Positions 38,220 through 46,568 are shown, counted from the first letter of the stretch. The stretch is 64,000 bases of DNA from Clostridia bacterium (GCA_017445115.1 JAFSUU010000138.1:1-64000), one strand, 5' to 3'. Notes: generated by a model from the sequence alone, not told the origin. Numbers and translations: made by a program.

Positions 38220-38585
38220 CTACTTGGCTTCCGGCTTTTTAAAAACCGATGCGAATATCCATATTGACGACGCAACGAGCAGCGCGCCGAAGAATTTTCG
38301 GAGGATCTCGGACGGCAGGAACGACGAGACGGCGGAGCCGGGTATACATCCCGCGATCGCGGACAGCGCGAGCACTGCGACGAGGCGGCGGTCGATCTTG
38401 CGTTTTGCGAGGTGATACGGTATCGCGCCGAGCGCGGCAAAAATGAAGAAGGCGAGGTTCATCCCCTGCGCCGTCTTCTGATCGACCGAGCGGATCAAAG
38501 TCAGATATATGACGAAAAGTCCGCCCCCGCCGACGCCCATTCCGGAGAACGCGCCGAGCGCGAAAGCAACTATTGTGTCGAGCAC
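38220..38585 (-). CDS. TSUP (TauE/SafE) half-transporter, second gene
   Basis: The 121-residue protein is one four-helix half of a TauE/SafE permease, with the glycine-rich repeat start ALGAFSGMGVGGGGLFVIYL (about 9-28) and a basic loop. Normal TSUP proteins are ~250 residues made of two such halves. The start is GTG at 38585 with GGGAGG 7 nt upstream, overlapping the end of the companion gene. The two halves probably form one transporter; sulfite, sulfonate or another small anion cannot be distinguished. Confidence 0.8.
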   Translation of the reverse strand: MLDTIVAFALGAFSGMGVGGGGLFVIYLTLIRSVDQKTAQGMNLAFFIFAALGAIPYHLAKRKIDRRLVAVLALSAIAGCIPGSAVSSFLPSEILRKFFGALLVASSIWIFASVFKKPEAK

Positions 38586-38589
38586 CGCA

Positions 38590-38997
38590 TCACCTCCCGA
38601 AGAGCATATTAAGTCCCGCGATACCGGTAAGCGCGGCGAAGATATATTTGACCGATCCGCCTTTCAGACGGTCGGAGAAAAAGGCGCCGCAAAGTCCCCC
38701 GAGCGCCGCCGCGGGGAAGAGTGACAGGGCGTCCACCGCCGCTGACACGTACTCCGACGAGGTGAGAAGCGTGAAGATCGAGACCGGGAGCATAACGCAG
38801 AGCGACGAGGCGAGAGCGTCCTTCGAGCCATCGCTGTTTCCCCGTTTTGCCGCCCCGAGCACGAAGGCGAGAGCGAGCCCGCCGAGCGCTCCGAACGCTC
38901 CGTTCAGGAATCCCGCAGCGATCCCGAAGAGCACGTACGATGCGGGTATTTTTTCGGCGCCGGGCAGCGCGGCGCGCACGTTTTTGAGCTTTTTCAT
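38590..38997 (-). CDS. TSUP (TauE/SafE) half-transporter, first gene
   Basis: The 135-residue protein has the second glycine-rich repeat (FGIAAGFLNGAFGALGGLAL, about 24-43), four predicted helices and an N-terminal cytosolic lead. Its stop is 4 bases from the start of the companion half. No strong ribosome site before the ATG. Divergent from ftsK. Confidence 0.8.
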   Translation of the reverse strand: MKKLKNVRAALPGAEKIPASYVLFGIAAGFLNGAFGALGGLALAFVLGAAKRGNSDGSKDALASSLCVMLPVSIFTLLTSSEYVSAAVDALSLFPAAALGGLCGAFFSDRLKGGSVKYIFAALTGIAGLNMLFGR

Positions 38998-39041
38998 ATT
39001 TCAATTATTGCCGTCCGGCGAAAAAGTTATTTAAGAAACTC

Positions 39042-39070
39042 TTGTAATTTTATATCAAATATGGTATATT
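39042..39070 (+). promoter_or_regulatory. Promoter of the ftsK-mltG operon
   Basis: TTGTAA (39042-39047), 17-nt spacer, TATATT (39065-39070); a TATAAT overlaps at 39070-39075 but lacks a well-spaced -35. Confidence 0.62.
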
Positions 39071-39124
39071 ATAATGTAAAGCAAATTATGGGGAGTGTTT
39101 TTTTCGCTTCCGAAAGGATATAAA

Positions 39125-41776
39125 ATGGCAGACAACAATAAGAGATACAAGGTGACCGGAAAGAAACCGGCGGCTAAAAAAACCGCGGGAAATCAGAGAT
39201 CCGGCAAGCAGACTTTTACGAAAGAGTCCGCGGCAAGGAACTTTCTTAAACAGTTCACGCCTTTCATACTTTTTATAATCGCGCTCATTATCACGATCTC
39301 GTTCTTTGTCAGCGATTTCGGCGCGGTAGGAAACTTCCTTCGCGACAAAGTGCTCTTCGGCATCTTTTCGGTGTCGCTCTATTTCCTGCCCGTCCTGCTC
39401 GTTGTGATAGGCATACTCATGCTGACGGATACTGCCGAGAGAAAGATAACGGGGATCGTCTGGAGCTGCATCGTGGCTTTCATACTTATAGATATCGTGT
39501 GCCACCTCATTTTCGCCCCGGACGAAATGGTGAGGAATTTCAATCCGTTCGAGCACTATAAGCTCGGCGTCGACAAGATCGGCGGCGGCTTCCTCGGCGG
39601 ACTTCTCGGCGGGCTTCTCGCCGTCTGCTTCAGCAAGGTCGGCGCTTATATAATAGTCGGCGCGGCAGTCGTGATCCTCGTTATGGTGGTGCTCAAAAAG
39701 ACGCCGAAGGACGTTGCCAATTCGTTCTCCGGAGCGATGAAGCGCCGCCGCGAGGAAAGAGAAGGCTCACGCACGAAGGTTCAGTACGTCGCGGGAAGAC
39801 CGAGACGCCCCTCGCTGAATAAGCCGGAGGGCGAACAGCTGACGCTCACGGACGCGGAGCGCATCGCCGAGGAGGAGAGACTTATCGTCGAGCGCATCGC
39901 CGCGGAAGGCGAGCAGTATAACGAGTACGCGGATCAGGCGGAGAACGGACGTCCCGGAGTGGACGAGAGCGTATTTTACGGCGAGAGGAAGACCGAGTTC
40001 GATCCGAATATACTCGACGAGGATTTCCCGCCGGAGGAATCGGGCAAGACAGAGCTTAAGCCCGTCGCGACGGACAGCACTTCCGACACCGCGGATGCGG
40101 CGCTCGACGAGTCGATATTCGACGCCGACGACGACGCGGTCCTCGATATGCTCTCGAAGACCTATCTCTCCGGAGAGAATCTGACGGTCGAGGAAAAGGA
40201 CGTCGGCGAGACGGAAGGCGAGACTGAACCTCCCCGTCCGGAGTACGTTTTCCCGGGTATCGATCTGCTCGTTGAAGACACCGCAAAGCGCGACAAGGAT
40301 TACAAGCGCGAGCTTGAAGAAAAAGAGACTAAACTCATACAGACGCTTGAAAAGTTCAACGTCCACACCGAATCCGCGGGACTTCCGCAAAAGGGTCCGA
40401 CTGTCACGAGATACGAACTTCGTCCCGCTTCCGGAACGAGAGTACGCGCCATCGTGAATCTGGTCGACGACATCGCGCTCAGCCTCGCGACCGGCGGAAT
40501 ACGCATCGAGGCGCCGATCCCCGGAAAATCCGCGGTCGGCATCGAGGTCCCGAACGACGAGAGGACGATCGTCCGTCTGCGCACGCTGATCGACAGCGAC
40601 AAATTCAGAGAGGCGGACAGCCTTCTGACCGTCGCTCTCGGCGAGGACGTCGCGGGCGCGCCGATATTCTTCGACATCGCGAAGATGCCGCACATTCTCG
40701 TCGCCGGCGCTACCAACATGGGTAAATCGGTCTGCATCAACTGTATGATAATCAGTATGCTCTACAGAGCGAAGCCGGACGAGGTGCAGTTTATCTTCAT
40801 CGACCCGAAAAAAGTTGAATTCAACGTATACGAGGGGCTTCCTCATCTGATAGTCCCCGTCGTTTCGGATATGAAAAAAGCCGCCGGCGCGCTGTCGTGG
40901 GCGGTGAACGAGATGGAGCGCCGTTACGCTCTGCTCGAAGAGGCGAAGGTCAGAAACATCGCCGGATACAACGAGCTCGCCGCGCTTGACGGCGAGATGA
41001 AGCCGCTGCCGAGGATAGTCATTTTCATCGACGAGCTCGCCGACCTCATGATGACGGCTCCGGACAGCGTCGAGAATTCGATCACGCGTCTTGCGGCAAA
41101 AGCGAGAGCGGCGGGACTTCACCTCGTTATCGGTACTCAGCGTCCGTCGGTCGACGTCATCACCGGTACGATCAAGAACAACATCCCGTCCCGTATCGCC
41201 TGCACCGTCGCGTCGCAGATCGACTCGAGAACGATCATAGATATGCCCGGCGCCGAAAAGCTGCTCGGCAGAGGCGATATGCTCTTCAATCCCGTCGGCG
41301 CGATGAAGCCGATCAGAGTTCAGGGCGCGTTCGTCACCGACGCCGAGATCAACACTATAATAGAATTTATCAAGGAACACAGCGGCGAGAATTCGGGCTA
41401 CAACAACGACGTCATGAACGAGATCGAGACCGAGGCGGTAAGATGCACCTCAAAGAAACGCGACCTCGTGTCGCTCGCCGGAGGGGACGATCCGTCGTCC
41501 GGCGCGGACGGAGACGAGGATCCGATGTTCTGGAGAGCTGTGGAGCTCGCCGTGGACAGCGGAAAGATCTCGACGTCGCTTATACAGAGAAAGCTCTCGC
41601 TCGGCTTCGGCAGAGCCGCGAAGCTGATCGACCGTATGGAAGAAAAGGGCTTCGTAAGCGCTCCCGAAGGGCAGAAGCCGCGCCAGGTGCTAATAACGCG
41701 CGACAGACTTTCCGAGATCAAGATGGGCGCGTCCGACAGCAATGCCGGAGAAGCCGGCGGCGACGAGCCGTTCTGA
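39125..41776 (+). CDS. ftsK: DNA translocase FtsK/SpoIIIE
   Basis: Septal motor that pumps chromosome DNA through the closing division (or sporulation) septum. The 883-residue protein has four helices (about 38-60, 75-97, 110-130, 155-190), a charged linker (~210-370), the alpha/beta motor with Walker A GATNMGKSVCIN (about 528; most relatives have GATGSGKS), FIDPKKVEFNVY, Walker B IVIFIDELADLM and SRIACTVASQIDSRTIID, and a winged-helix gamma domain (~810-870, SLIQRKLSLGFGRAAKLIDRME) that reads oriented DNA sites. ATG at 39125 with AAAGGA upstream. First gene of a six-gene cluster. Confidence 0.95.
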   Translation: MADNNKRYKVTGKKPAAKKTAGNQRSGKQTFTKESAARNFLKQFTPFILFIIALIITISFFVSDFGAVGNFLRDKVLFGIFSVSLYFLPVLLVVIGILMLTDTAERKITGIVWSCIVAFILIDIVCHLIFAPDEMVRNFNPFEHYKLGVDKIGGGFLGGLLGGLLAVCFSKVGAYIIVGAAVVILVMVVLKKTPKDVANSFSGAMKRRREEREGSRTKVQYVAGRPRRPSLNKPEGEQLTLTDAERIAEEERLIVERIAAEGEQYNEYADQAENGRPGVDESVFYGERKTEFDPNILDEDFPPEESGKTELKPVATDSTSDTADAALDESIFDADDDAVLDMLSKTYLSGENLTVEEKDVGETEGETEPPRPEYVFPGIDLLVEDTAKRDKDYKRELEEKETKLIQTLEKFNVHTESAGLPQKGPTVTRYELRPASGTRVRAIVNLVDDIALSLATGGIRIEAPIPGKSAVGIEVPNDERTIVRLRTLIDSDKFREADSLLTVALGEDVAGAPIFFDIAKMPHILVAGATNMGKSVCINCMIISMLYRAKPDEVQFIFIDPKKVEFNVYEGLPHLIVPVVSDMKKAAGALSWAVNEMERRYALLEEAKVRNIAGYNELAALDGEMKPLPRIVIFIDELADLMMTAPDSVENSITRLAAKARAAGLHLVIGTQRPSVDVITGTIKNNIPSRIACTVASQIDSRTIIDMPGAEKLLGRGDMLFNPVGAMKPIRVQGAFVTDAEINTIIEFIKEHSGENSGYNNDVMNEIETEAVRCTSKKRDLVSLAGGDDPSSGADGDEDPMFWRAVELAVDSGKISTSLIQRKLSLGFGRAAKLIDRMEEKGFVSAPEGQKPRQVLITRDRLSEIKMGASDSNAGEAGGDEPF

Positions 41777-41786
41777 CGGAGGATAT

Positions 41787-42446
41787 ATGGGCAGACTTAT
41801 AGCGATAGAAGGCCTTGACGGCGCGGGGAAGAACACGCAGAGCGAAAAGCTTTGCAGGTATCTTTCGACGCGCGGCATAAAGGCGAGAAAGATAGATTTT
41901 CCGAATTACGCCGGACGCGGCTCGACCCTCGTCAAGATGTACCTTGACGGGGAGCTCGGAGATTCGCCCGACGACACGAATCCTTATGCCGCAAGCGCGT
42001 TTTTCGCCTGCGACAGATACATTTCGTACGTCACGGACTGGAAGAACTTTCTGAAGGATACGGATTCCGTCGTCGTCGCGAACAGATACACCACGGCGAA
42101 CGCTTATCATCAGCTCTCGAAGATGCCCCGCGAAGAGTGGGATCATTTTCTCGACTGGCTGATGGATTTTGAGTTCGGCAAGCTCGGACTCCCGAAGCCG
42201 GACGACGTCGTGCTTCTTCTCGTGCCGCCGGATTATTCGCACAAAAACGTGGAGAAGAGAAGTCAGAACTTCAACGTCAAGCTCGACATCCACGAAAAAG
42301 ACGCGGAGTATCTCTCGAGATGTTACGACGCCGCGCTTTACGCCGCAGAGCGGTGCGGATGGAAAACAATTATGTGCGTCGAGGACGGGAAGCTCCTCTC
42401 TATCGACGACGTATTCACAAAGTTATTTGACGTTCTCGGATTTTGA
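41787..42446 (+). CDS. tmk: Thymidylate kinase
   Basis: Phosphorylates dTMP to dTDP. The 219-residue protein starts MGRLIAIEGLDGAGKNTQSE: a P-loop in which the residue after the lysine is Asn, not the usual Ser/Thr, with Thr one place later. The DFPNYAGRGS motif and the base-binding FFACDRYISY and NRYTTANAYHQL follow; the LID has VEKRSQNF. Length and motifs fit a clostridial dTMP kinase subgroup. ATG at 41787 with GGAGGA upstream, 10 bases after ftsK. Confidence 0.88.
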   Translation: MGRLIAIEGLDGAGKNTQSEKLCRYLSTRGIKARKIDFPNYAGRGSTLVKMYLDGELGDSPDDTNPYAASAFFACDRYISYVTDWKNFLKDTDSVVVANRYTTANAYHQLSKMPREEWDHFLDWLMDFEFGKLGLPKPDDVVLLLVPPDYSHKNVEKRSQNFNVKLDIHEKDAEYLSRCYDAALYAAERCGWKTIMCVEDGKLLSIDDVFTKLFDVLGF

Positions 42447-42494
42447 TTTTTTTCAGTTGATCGTCAATCTCCGGAGCAGAAAGGGAATGATTCT

Positions 42495-43046
42495 ATGGTA
42501 TATTTGTTTCTTGCAGACGGATTCGAGGAGATCGAGGCTCTGACGCCGGTCGATCTGCTCCGCCGCGCGGGGATCGAGGTCGTGACGGTTGGCGTCACGG
42601 GGCGCGAGGTCACGGGATCTCACCGCATAAAGGTTACGGCGGATATGACCGCAGACGAGGCGTCGGCGCGTCTTTCCGATGAGGAAAAACTCGAGGCGAT
42701 AATCCTTCCCGGCGGTATGCCCGGGGCGAAAAACCTCGATTTGTCGCCGCTCGTCGACTCGTTTATAAAGCGCGCCGTCGCTGACGACGCATATCTTTGC
42801 GCGATCTGCGCCGCTCCGATGATCCTCGGAAAGAGAGGACTTCTTTCCGGGCGCGACGCGACTTGTTACCCTGGGTTTGAAACTTATCTCGAAGGGGCAA
42901 AATATTACGAGGCTTCCGTCGTCGTCGACGGGAACTTCGTCACTTCCGACGGTATGGGGAGCGCTCTCGACTTTGCGCTTCAGATAGTTGCGCTGCTTAA
43001 GAGCGACGGGGAGAGCGAAAAACTTGCCGAGTCTGTGAGGGCATAA
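42495..43046 (+). CDS. DJ-1/PfpI-family protein
   Basis: The 183-residue protein has the DJ-1 start VYLFLADGFEEIEALTPVDLL (21 residues, read as VYLFLADGFEEIE plus ALTPVDLL), the glycine motif ILPGGMPGA and the nucleophile Cys105 in AICAAPMILG with the partner Glu in the first loop. Members act as glyoxalase III/deglycases, chaperones or redox sensors; the exact role is not known. AAGGGA precedes the ATG. The stop overlaps the next start (TAATG). Confidence 0.86.
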   Translation: MVYLFLADGFEEIEALTPVDLLRRAGIEVVTVGVTGREVTGSHRIKVTADMTADEASARLSDEEKLEAIILPGGMPGAKNLDLSPLVDSFIKRAVADDAYLCAICAAPMILGKRGLLSGRDATCYPGFETYLEGAKYYEASVVVDGNFVTSDGMGSALDFALQIVALLKSDGESEKLAESVRA

Positions 43047-43630
43047 TGTTTCCTATCAAGAAAGAAAAAGACGATATGAGGGCGGTTTACCGCGCTCTCC
43101 GCGCCGGGATCGAACCTTCCGAAAAGGCGAGACGCGACGCGGCGATCTGCCGCGCGGCGACCTCTCTTGCAAGCTACCGGTTTGCAGAGTACGTCCTCAT
43201 GTACGCTCCGACCGACGAGGAGATAGATATAATGCCCGTGGCGCTCGACGCGCTTTCAAAGGGCAAAAAGATCGCGTTTCCGAGATGCCACCCGGAGACG
43301 CGGACGATGGATTATCATATCGTATTCTCTCCCGACGAACTCGAGGAGGGCTATTTCGGGCTGAGAGAACCGCCCGAGACTTTTCCGGTGTTCGATCCGT
43401 CGTCGGACGGCGCGATATGCTTCGTCCCCGGACTCGTTTACGACTCCGCCGGCTACCGCCTCGGCTACGGAAAAGGATTTTACGACAGATATCTGACGTC
43501 GTACGGCGGAAACGCCATAGGCGTGGTGTATTCCGATTTTGTCGTTCCCGCAGTCCCGCGAGGCAGATTTGACGTCACGGTCAAGGTATTATTAACTGAT
43601 AAAGGTGTGATCGTTACCGGTGAAAATTAA
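43046..43630 (+). CDS. 5-formyltetrahydrofolate cyclo-ligase
   Basis: Converts 5-formyl-THF to 5,10-methenyl-THF with ATP, returning it to one-carbon metabolism. The 194-residue protein has KAFPRCHPETRTM-type (here KIAFPRCHPETRTM) phosphate-binding and the signature FVPGLVYDSAGYRLGYGKGF / YDRYL. Start overlaps the DJ-1 gene by one base and the end overlaps the CPBP gene by 11 bases, so all three are coupled. Confidence 0.92.
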   Translation: MFPIKKEKDDMRAVYRALRAGIEPSEKARRDAAICRAATSLASYRFAEYVLMYAPTDEEIDIMPVALDALSKGKKIAFPRCHPETRTMDYHIVFSPDELEEGYFGLREPPETFPVFDPSSDGAICFVPGLVYDSAGYRLGYGKGFYDRYLTSYGGNAIGVVYSDFVVPAVPRGRFDVTVKVLLTDKGVIVTGEN

Positions 43631-44534
43631 AAACGTGCACGGCGCGCCGCTTCTGCTCGCGGCTGTTTCGGCGCTGCTGATCGTATTCAGTTTTGTCGAC
43701 ACATCGTTTCTGTCCGTGGACGGAAATGCGTATATGTCGTCAGCGGTGCTTCAGGTGCTGATCTTCGCCATCCCGTCCGCGATCTGGGCGAGAGCGAGAG
43801 GCAGAAGCTTTACCGCTCATCTCAGACTCAGAATATTCAAAGCGGTCGATATCCCGCTTTTGATATACGCGCTCGGCTTTATGATATTCGGCGGAGCGGC
43901 GATAAGCTTTTTCCTCTACAGGATCGCCCCGGGGCTCTTCAAGACCGCGGGAGTCATGCTGATGTCGGAGGGAGTTTCCACCGTCGGCGCCGGTATCTAC
44001 GCCGTCGTTTCCGTCGCGCTTCTTCCCGCCGTGACGGAGGAGTTTCTTTTCCGCGGGATAATTATGCTCGAATACGAGAGGAGCGGTGTGGCGCTCGCCG
44101 CAGTGCTCAGCTCGCTCACTTTTTCGCTCATACATTTCGACCTTATCAAGCTGCCCGTGTATTTTTTCCTCGGGCTTGTCCTTGCGATGGTCACGTATGC
44201 CACCCGCTCGCTGTTTGCGGCGATGATAGTTCACGCGGCGAACAACGTGCTGGCGATGTTTTTCGAGAGATACGTTTATAACGCCGCGATGAGGCAGGGC
44301 GGCGGAATCGTCATGTTCGCGTTCATCTGTATCGCGGCGGCGCTTCTGTTCGCGTTCCTCTTCTTCGGAGCGCTCTCCCGCGCGTATTCCGACCTCTCCC
44401 GCATCGGAGCTCCGTCGGATCATACGAAGAGGAAAAAACAAGGTAAATTCCCGTACGTCAGAGAGGCGCTCACCTCTCCCGCGTTCTTGCTTCTTCTCGC
44501 CGTTTCCGCGGCGGGGATAATACTAAACCTGTAA
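43620..44534 (+). CDS. CPBP/CAAX-family intramembrane metalloprotease
   Basis: The 304-residue membrane protein has about eight helices and the three CPBP motifs: EEFLFRG (Glu-Glu and Arg, about 141-147), the histidine in SLIHFD, and HAANN. Bacterial members process or mature peptides and proteins in the membrane; the target here is unknown. Start GTG at 43620, overlapping the cyclo-ligase gene, with AAAGGTG upstream. A basic loop (HTKRKKQGK) precedes the final helix. Confidence 0.86.
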   Translation: MKIKNVHGAPLLLAAVSALLIVFSFVDTSFLSVDGNAYMSSAVLQVLIFAIPSAIWARARGRSFTAHLRLRIFKAVDIPLLIYALGFMIFGGAAISFFLYRIAPGLFKTAGVMLMSEGVSTVGAGIYAVVSVALLPAVTEEFLFRGIIMLEYERSGVALAAVLSSLTFSLIHFDLIKLPVYFFLGLVLAMVTYATRSLFAAMIVHAANNVLAMFFERYVYNAAMRQGGGIVMFAFICIAAALLFAFLFFGALSRAYSDLSRIGAPSDHTKRKKQGKFPYVREALTSPAFLLLLAVSAAGIILNL

Positions 44535-44557
44535 GCTTTTCAGAAAGGGCAAAAAAT

Positions 44558-46294
44558 ATGTCTGAAAACGAAAATCGCGCCGTTCCGGAAAACGGAGAGA
44601 ACGACGTGACAAGAGAGATAGACACCGTTCTGTCTGCAAAAAGAAAAGTGGCAGAGGAGACACCCCGCCGCACGCCCGCGCGGCCGTCATCAGCCGCGCC
44701 GGGAGAGCGTCAGGCGACGCCGTCCTCTCAGATAAGGCGTACCGCTCCGGAAGGTCAGATCCGCCGGACGGCAAATGATCCGGCGGCAAGACCTGCTCCG
44801 CAGGCGCAGAATCACATTCAGCCCGCGCGTCCGCAGCCCGCGCCGCAGCAAGGGCAAACACCTCGCGCACCGCAGGGGCAAGCTCACGCTCCGCAGACGC
44901 AGAATCACGCTCAGCCCGCGCGTCCGCAGCCCGCGCCGCAGCAAGGGCAAACACCTCACACTCCGCAGGAGCAAGCACTCCACGCTCCGCAGGGACAGCC
45001 CGTCCGCGCGCCGCAGGCGGCGCCTCAAACGCCGGCGGAACCCGCTCAGCGTAAGGAAGCAGCTCCGGTCCGTCCCGTTTCCGGAAGGAAGCTGAGAACG
45101 GAAAAGCCGGCTGACGCGACCAGGGTGACCGACGTGTCGAAGTCGATAAGACAGGAAGCGGTCGATCCGAAAAAAGAAGAGAAGAGAAAGAAAAGAGAAG
45201 AGGCGGACAACGGAGGTACCATCGTTTCGAGCCTTCTCCGCACGGTGATATATCTCGTCAGCGTCACGGTCATAGCCGTGGTCCTCTCTATTTTCATCAT
45301 CAACGTAGGAAACGACGTTTTCGCATTCGTCAAGTCCAACGACGCGATCGAAGTCACGATCCCCGAGGGCGCGACGAGAAGCGACATCGCGGACATTCTC
45401 TACGACAACGGCGTCATCAACTACAAGACGGCGTTCAAAATATACGGCTCGCTCAAGCATATCGAAGAGAATTTCGTCGCCGGAGATTACACGGTAACTC
45501 CGATGATGAACTATAAGGACCTTTACAACGCGTTCAAGCCCAAGCCGGTCTCCGGAACGACGTGGATAACTATTCCGGAGGGCTATACGATCGACGAGAT
45601 CATAGATCTGATGCTGAAGAACAACATCGGAGGCACGAAGCAGGATTACGTCGACGTCATAAACAAGGGCGACTTCAGTGAATTCTGGTTCGTCAACGAG
45701 CTTGAAGAGAACGGATACAGCGAGGACAGATACTACAGACTTGAAGGGTATCTGTTCCCGGACACATACGAGTTCTACAACGCTTCGTCCGCGTATACGG
45801 TCGTCAGAAAGATGCTCAAGCGCTTCGACGAGATCTATACGGATAAGCTTAAAACGAGGGCGGCGGAACTCGGTATGACGACCGACCAGGTCGTTATCCT
45901 CGCATCGATGATAGAGAGGGAGGCGGGATTCTCCTACGACTTCAGAAACGTGTCGTCGGTCTTCCACAACAGACTGAGAAACTCCGCGACGTTCCCGTAT
46001 CTCGCCAGCGACGCGACAGCGGTCTACGCGATCCAGCACGACACCGGCGAGCGCCCGAAGAGCGTCACCTCCGAGATGATGCAGTACGAGTCTCCGTACA
46101 ACACTTATACGAATCCGGGGCTTCCTCCGGGAGCGATAGCGAACCCCGGTATGAACGCGCTCAAATACGCGCTCTATCCGGCTGAAACTTACTACTATTA
46201 TTTCGTATCTCTGCCGAACGGAGAGACGCTTTTCGCGACGAACCAGTGGGATCACGAGCAGAACGTCGCAAGGCTGAGGTCGATGCAAGGATGA
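44558..46294 (+). CDS. mltG: Endolytic transglycosylase MltG (YceG-like)
   Basis: Membrane lytic transglycosylase that cuts nascent glycan strands. The 578-residue protein has a long cytosolic N-terminus (~1-225) rich in Pro, Gln and Ala with a tandem 31-residue repeat, one helix (~228-255), a LysM-like domain (EVTIPEGATRSDIADIL) and the YceG catalytic domain with Glu453 in ASMIEREAG and the signature YNTYTNPGLPPGAIANPG. The catalytic part is normal; the N-terminal extension is not. Last gene of the ftsK cluster, 23 bases after the CPBP gene; array D begins at its stop. Confidence 0.93.
   Translation: MSENENRAVPENGENDVTREIDTVLSAKRKVAEETPRRTPARPSSAAPGERQATPSSQIRRTAPEGQIRRTANDPAARPAPQAQNHIQPARPQPAPQQGQTPRAPQGQAHAPQTQNHAQPARPQPAPQQGQTPHTPQEQALHAPQGQPVRAPQAAPQTPAEPAQRKEAAPVRPVSGRKLRTEKPADATRVTDVSKSIRQEAVDPKKEEKRKKREEADNGGTIVSSLLRTVIYLVSVTVIAVVLSIFIINVGNDVFAFVKSNDAIEVTIPEGATRSDIADILYDNGVINYKTAFKIYGSLKHIEENFVAGDYTVTPMMNYKDLYNAFKPKPVSGTTWITIPEGYTIDEIIDLMLKNNIGGTKQDYVDVINKGDFSEFWFVNELEENGYSEDRYYRLEGYLFPDTYEFYNASSAYTVVRKMLKRFDEIYTDKLKTRAAELGMTTDQVVILASMIEREAGFSYDFRNVSSVFHNRLRNSATFPYLASDATAVYAIQHDTGERPKSVTSEMMQYESPYNTYTNPGLPPGAIANPGMNALKYALYPAETYYYYFVSLPNGETLFATNQWDHEQNVARLRSMQG
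44805..44990 (+). repeat. 93-bp tandem repeat inside mltG
   Basis: Two direct copies (44805-44897 and 44898-44990) beginning CGCAGAATCAC, in frame, encoding a 31-residue unit with QPARPQPAPQQGQTP. The cores are nearly identical at the DNA level and the ends diverge, so the duplication is fairly recent. Confidence 0.88.
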
Positions 46295-46457
46295 TGAGCG
46301 ATGCTCGCTGCGCTGAGCGATGCTCGCTGCGCTTGACGCATCGCAATGATATATTCCAAAGCTGACGCTTTGAAATATGATATACCGGCAGTGAGACTGC
46401 CGGTATGATATCTGTCCTGCGGGCAGATGATATCCGACGCGATGCGTCGGGTGATAA
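46295..46457 (+). repeat. Linker-palindrome array D
   Basis: Starts one base after the mltG stop with an exact 19-bp tandem duplication (46295-46313, 46314-46332) containing GAGC/GCTC. Then four hairpins with linker ATGATAT: ATTCCAAAGC/GCTTTGAAAT (46353-46376), ACCGGCAG/CTGCCGGT (46384-46404), CTGTCC/GGGCAG (46412-46426), CCGACGC/GCGTCGG (46434-46450), closing with GTGATAA. Linkers at 46346, 46377, 46405 and 46427. Confidence 0.92.
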
Positions 46458-46479
46458 ATTAGAACAGCTGAATAATACG

Positions 46480-46502
46480 CGGGGTCGGAAATTCCGACCC
46501 CG
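46480..46502. terminator. Symmetric hairpin between convergent mltG and zinc-ribbon genes
   Basis: Arms CGGGGTCGGAA / TTCCGACCCCG with a 1-nt centre. Only TAATTTG follows on the plus strand, so termination would be weak. Confidence 0.55.
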
Positions 46503-46534
46503 TAATTTGTGTTCCGAAAGTTTCTGAAAAGGGT

Positions 46535-46568
46535 GCGGGGAAAACTCTTTGCAAAGAGTTTTCCCCGC
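46535..46568. repeat. GC-capped long palindrome, copy 6
   Basis: Perfect 17+17 palindrome with no loop bases: GCGGGGAAAACTCTTTG and its complement. CTGAAAAGGGT flank on the left matches the flanks of copies 2 and 3 in reverse. 16 bases from the zinc-ribbon gene's stop. Confidence 0.85.

Noticed and set aside
38585..38590. A frameshift splitting one TauE/SafE gene
   Set aside because: The second half has its own ribosome site and start, and each half is a complete repeat; treated as two genes, though sequence error cannot be fully excluded.
22161..46457. CRISPR-like reading of the linker-palindrome arrays
   Set aside because: The constant part is only 7 nt and varies, the variable parts are palindromes of unequal length, and no cas genes are nearby.
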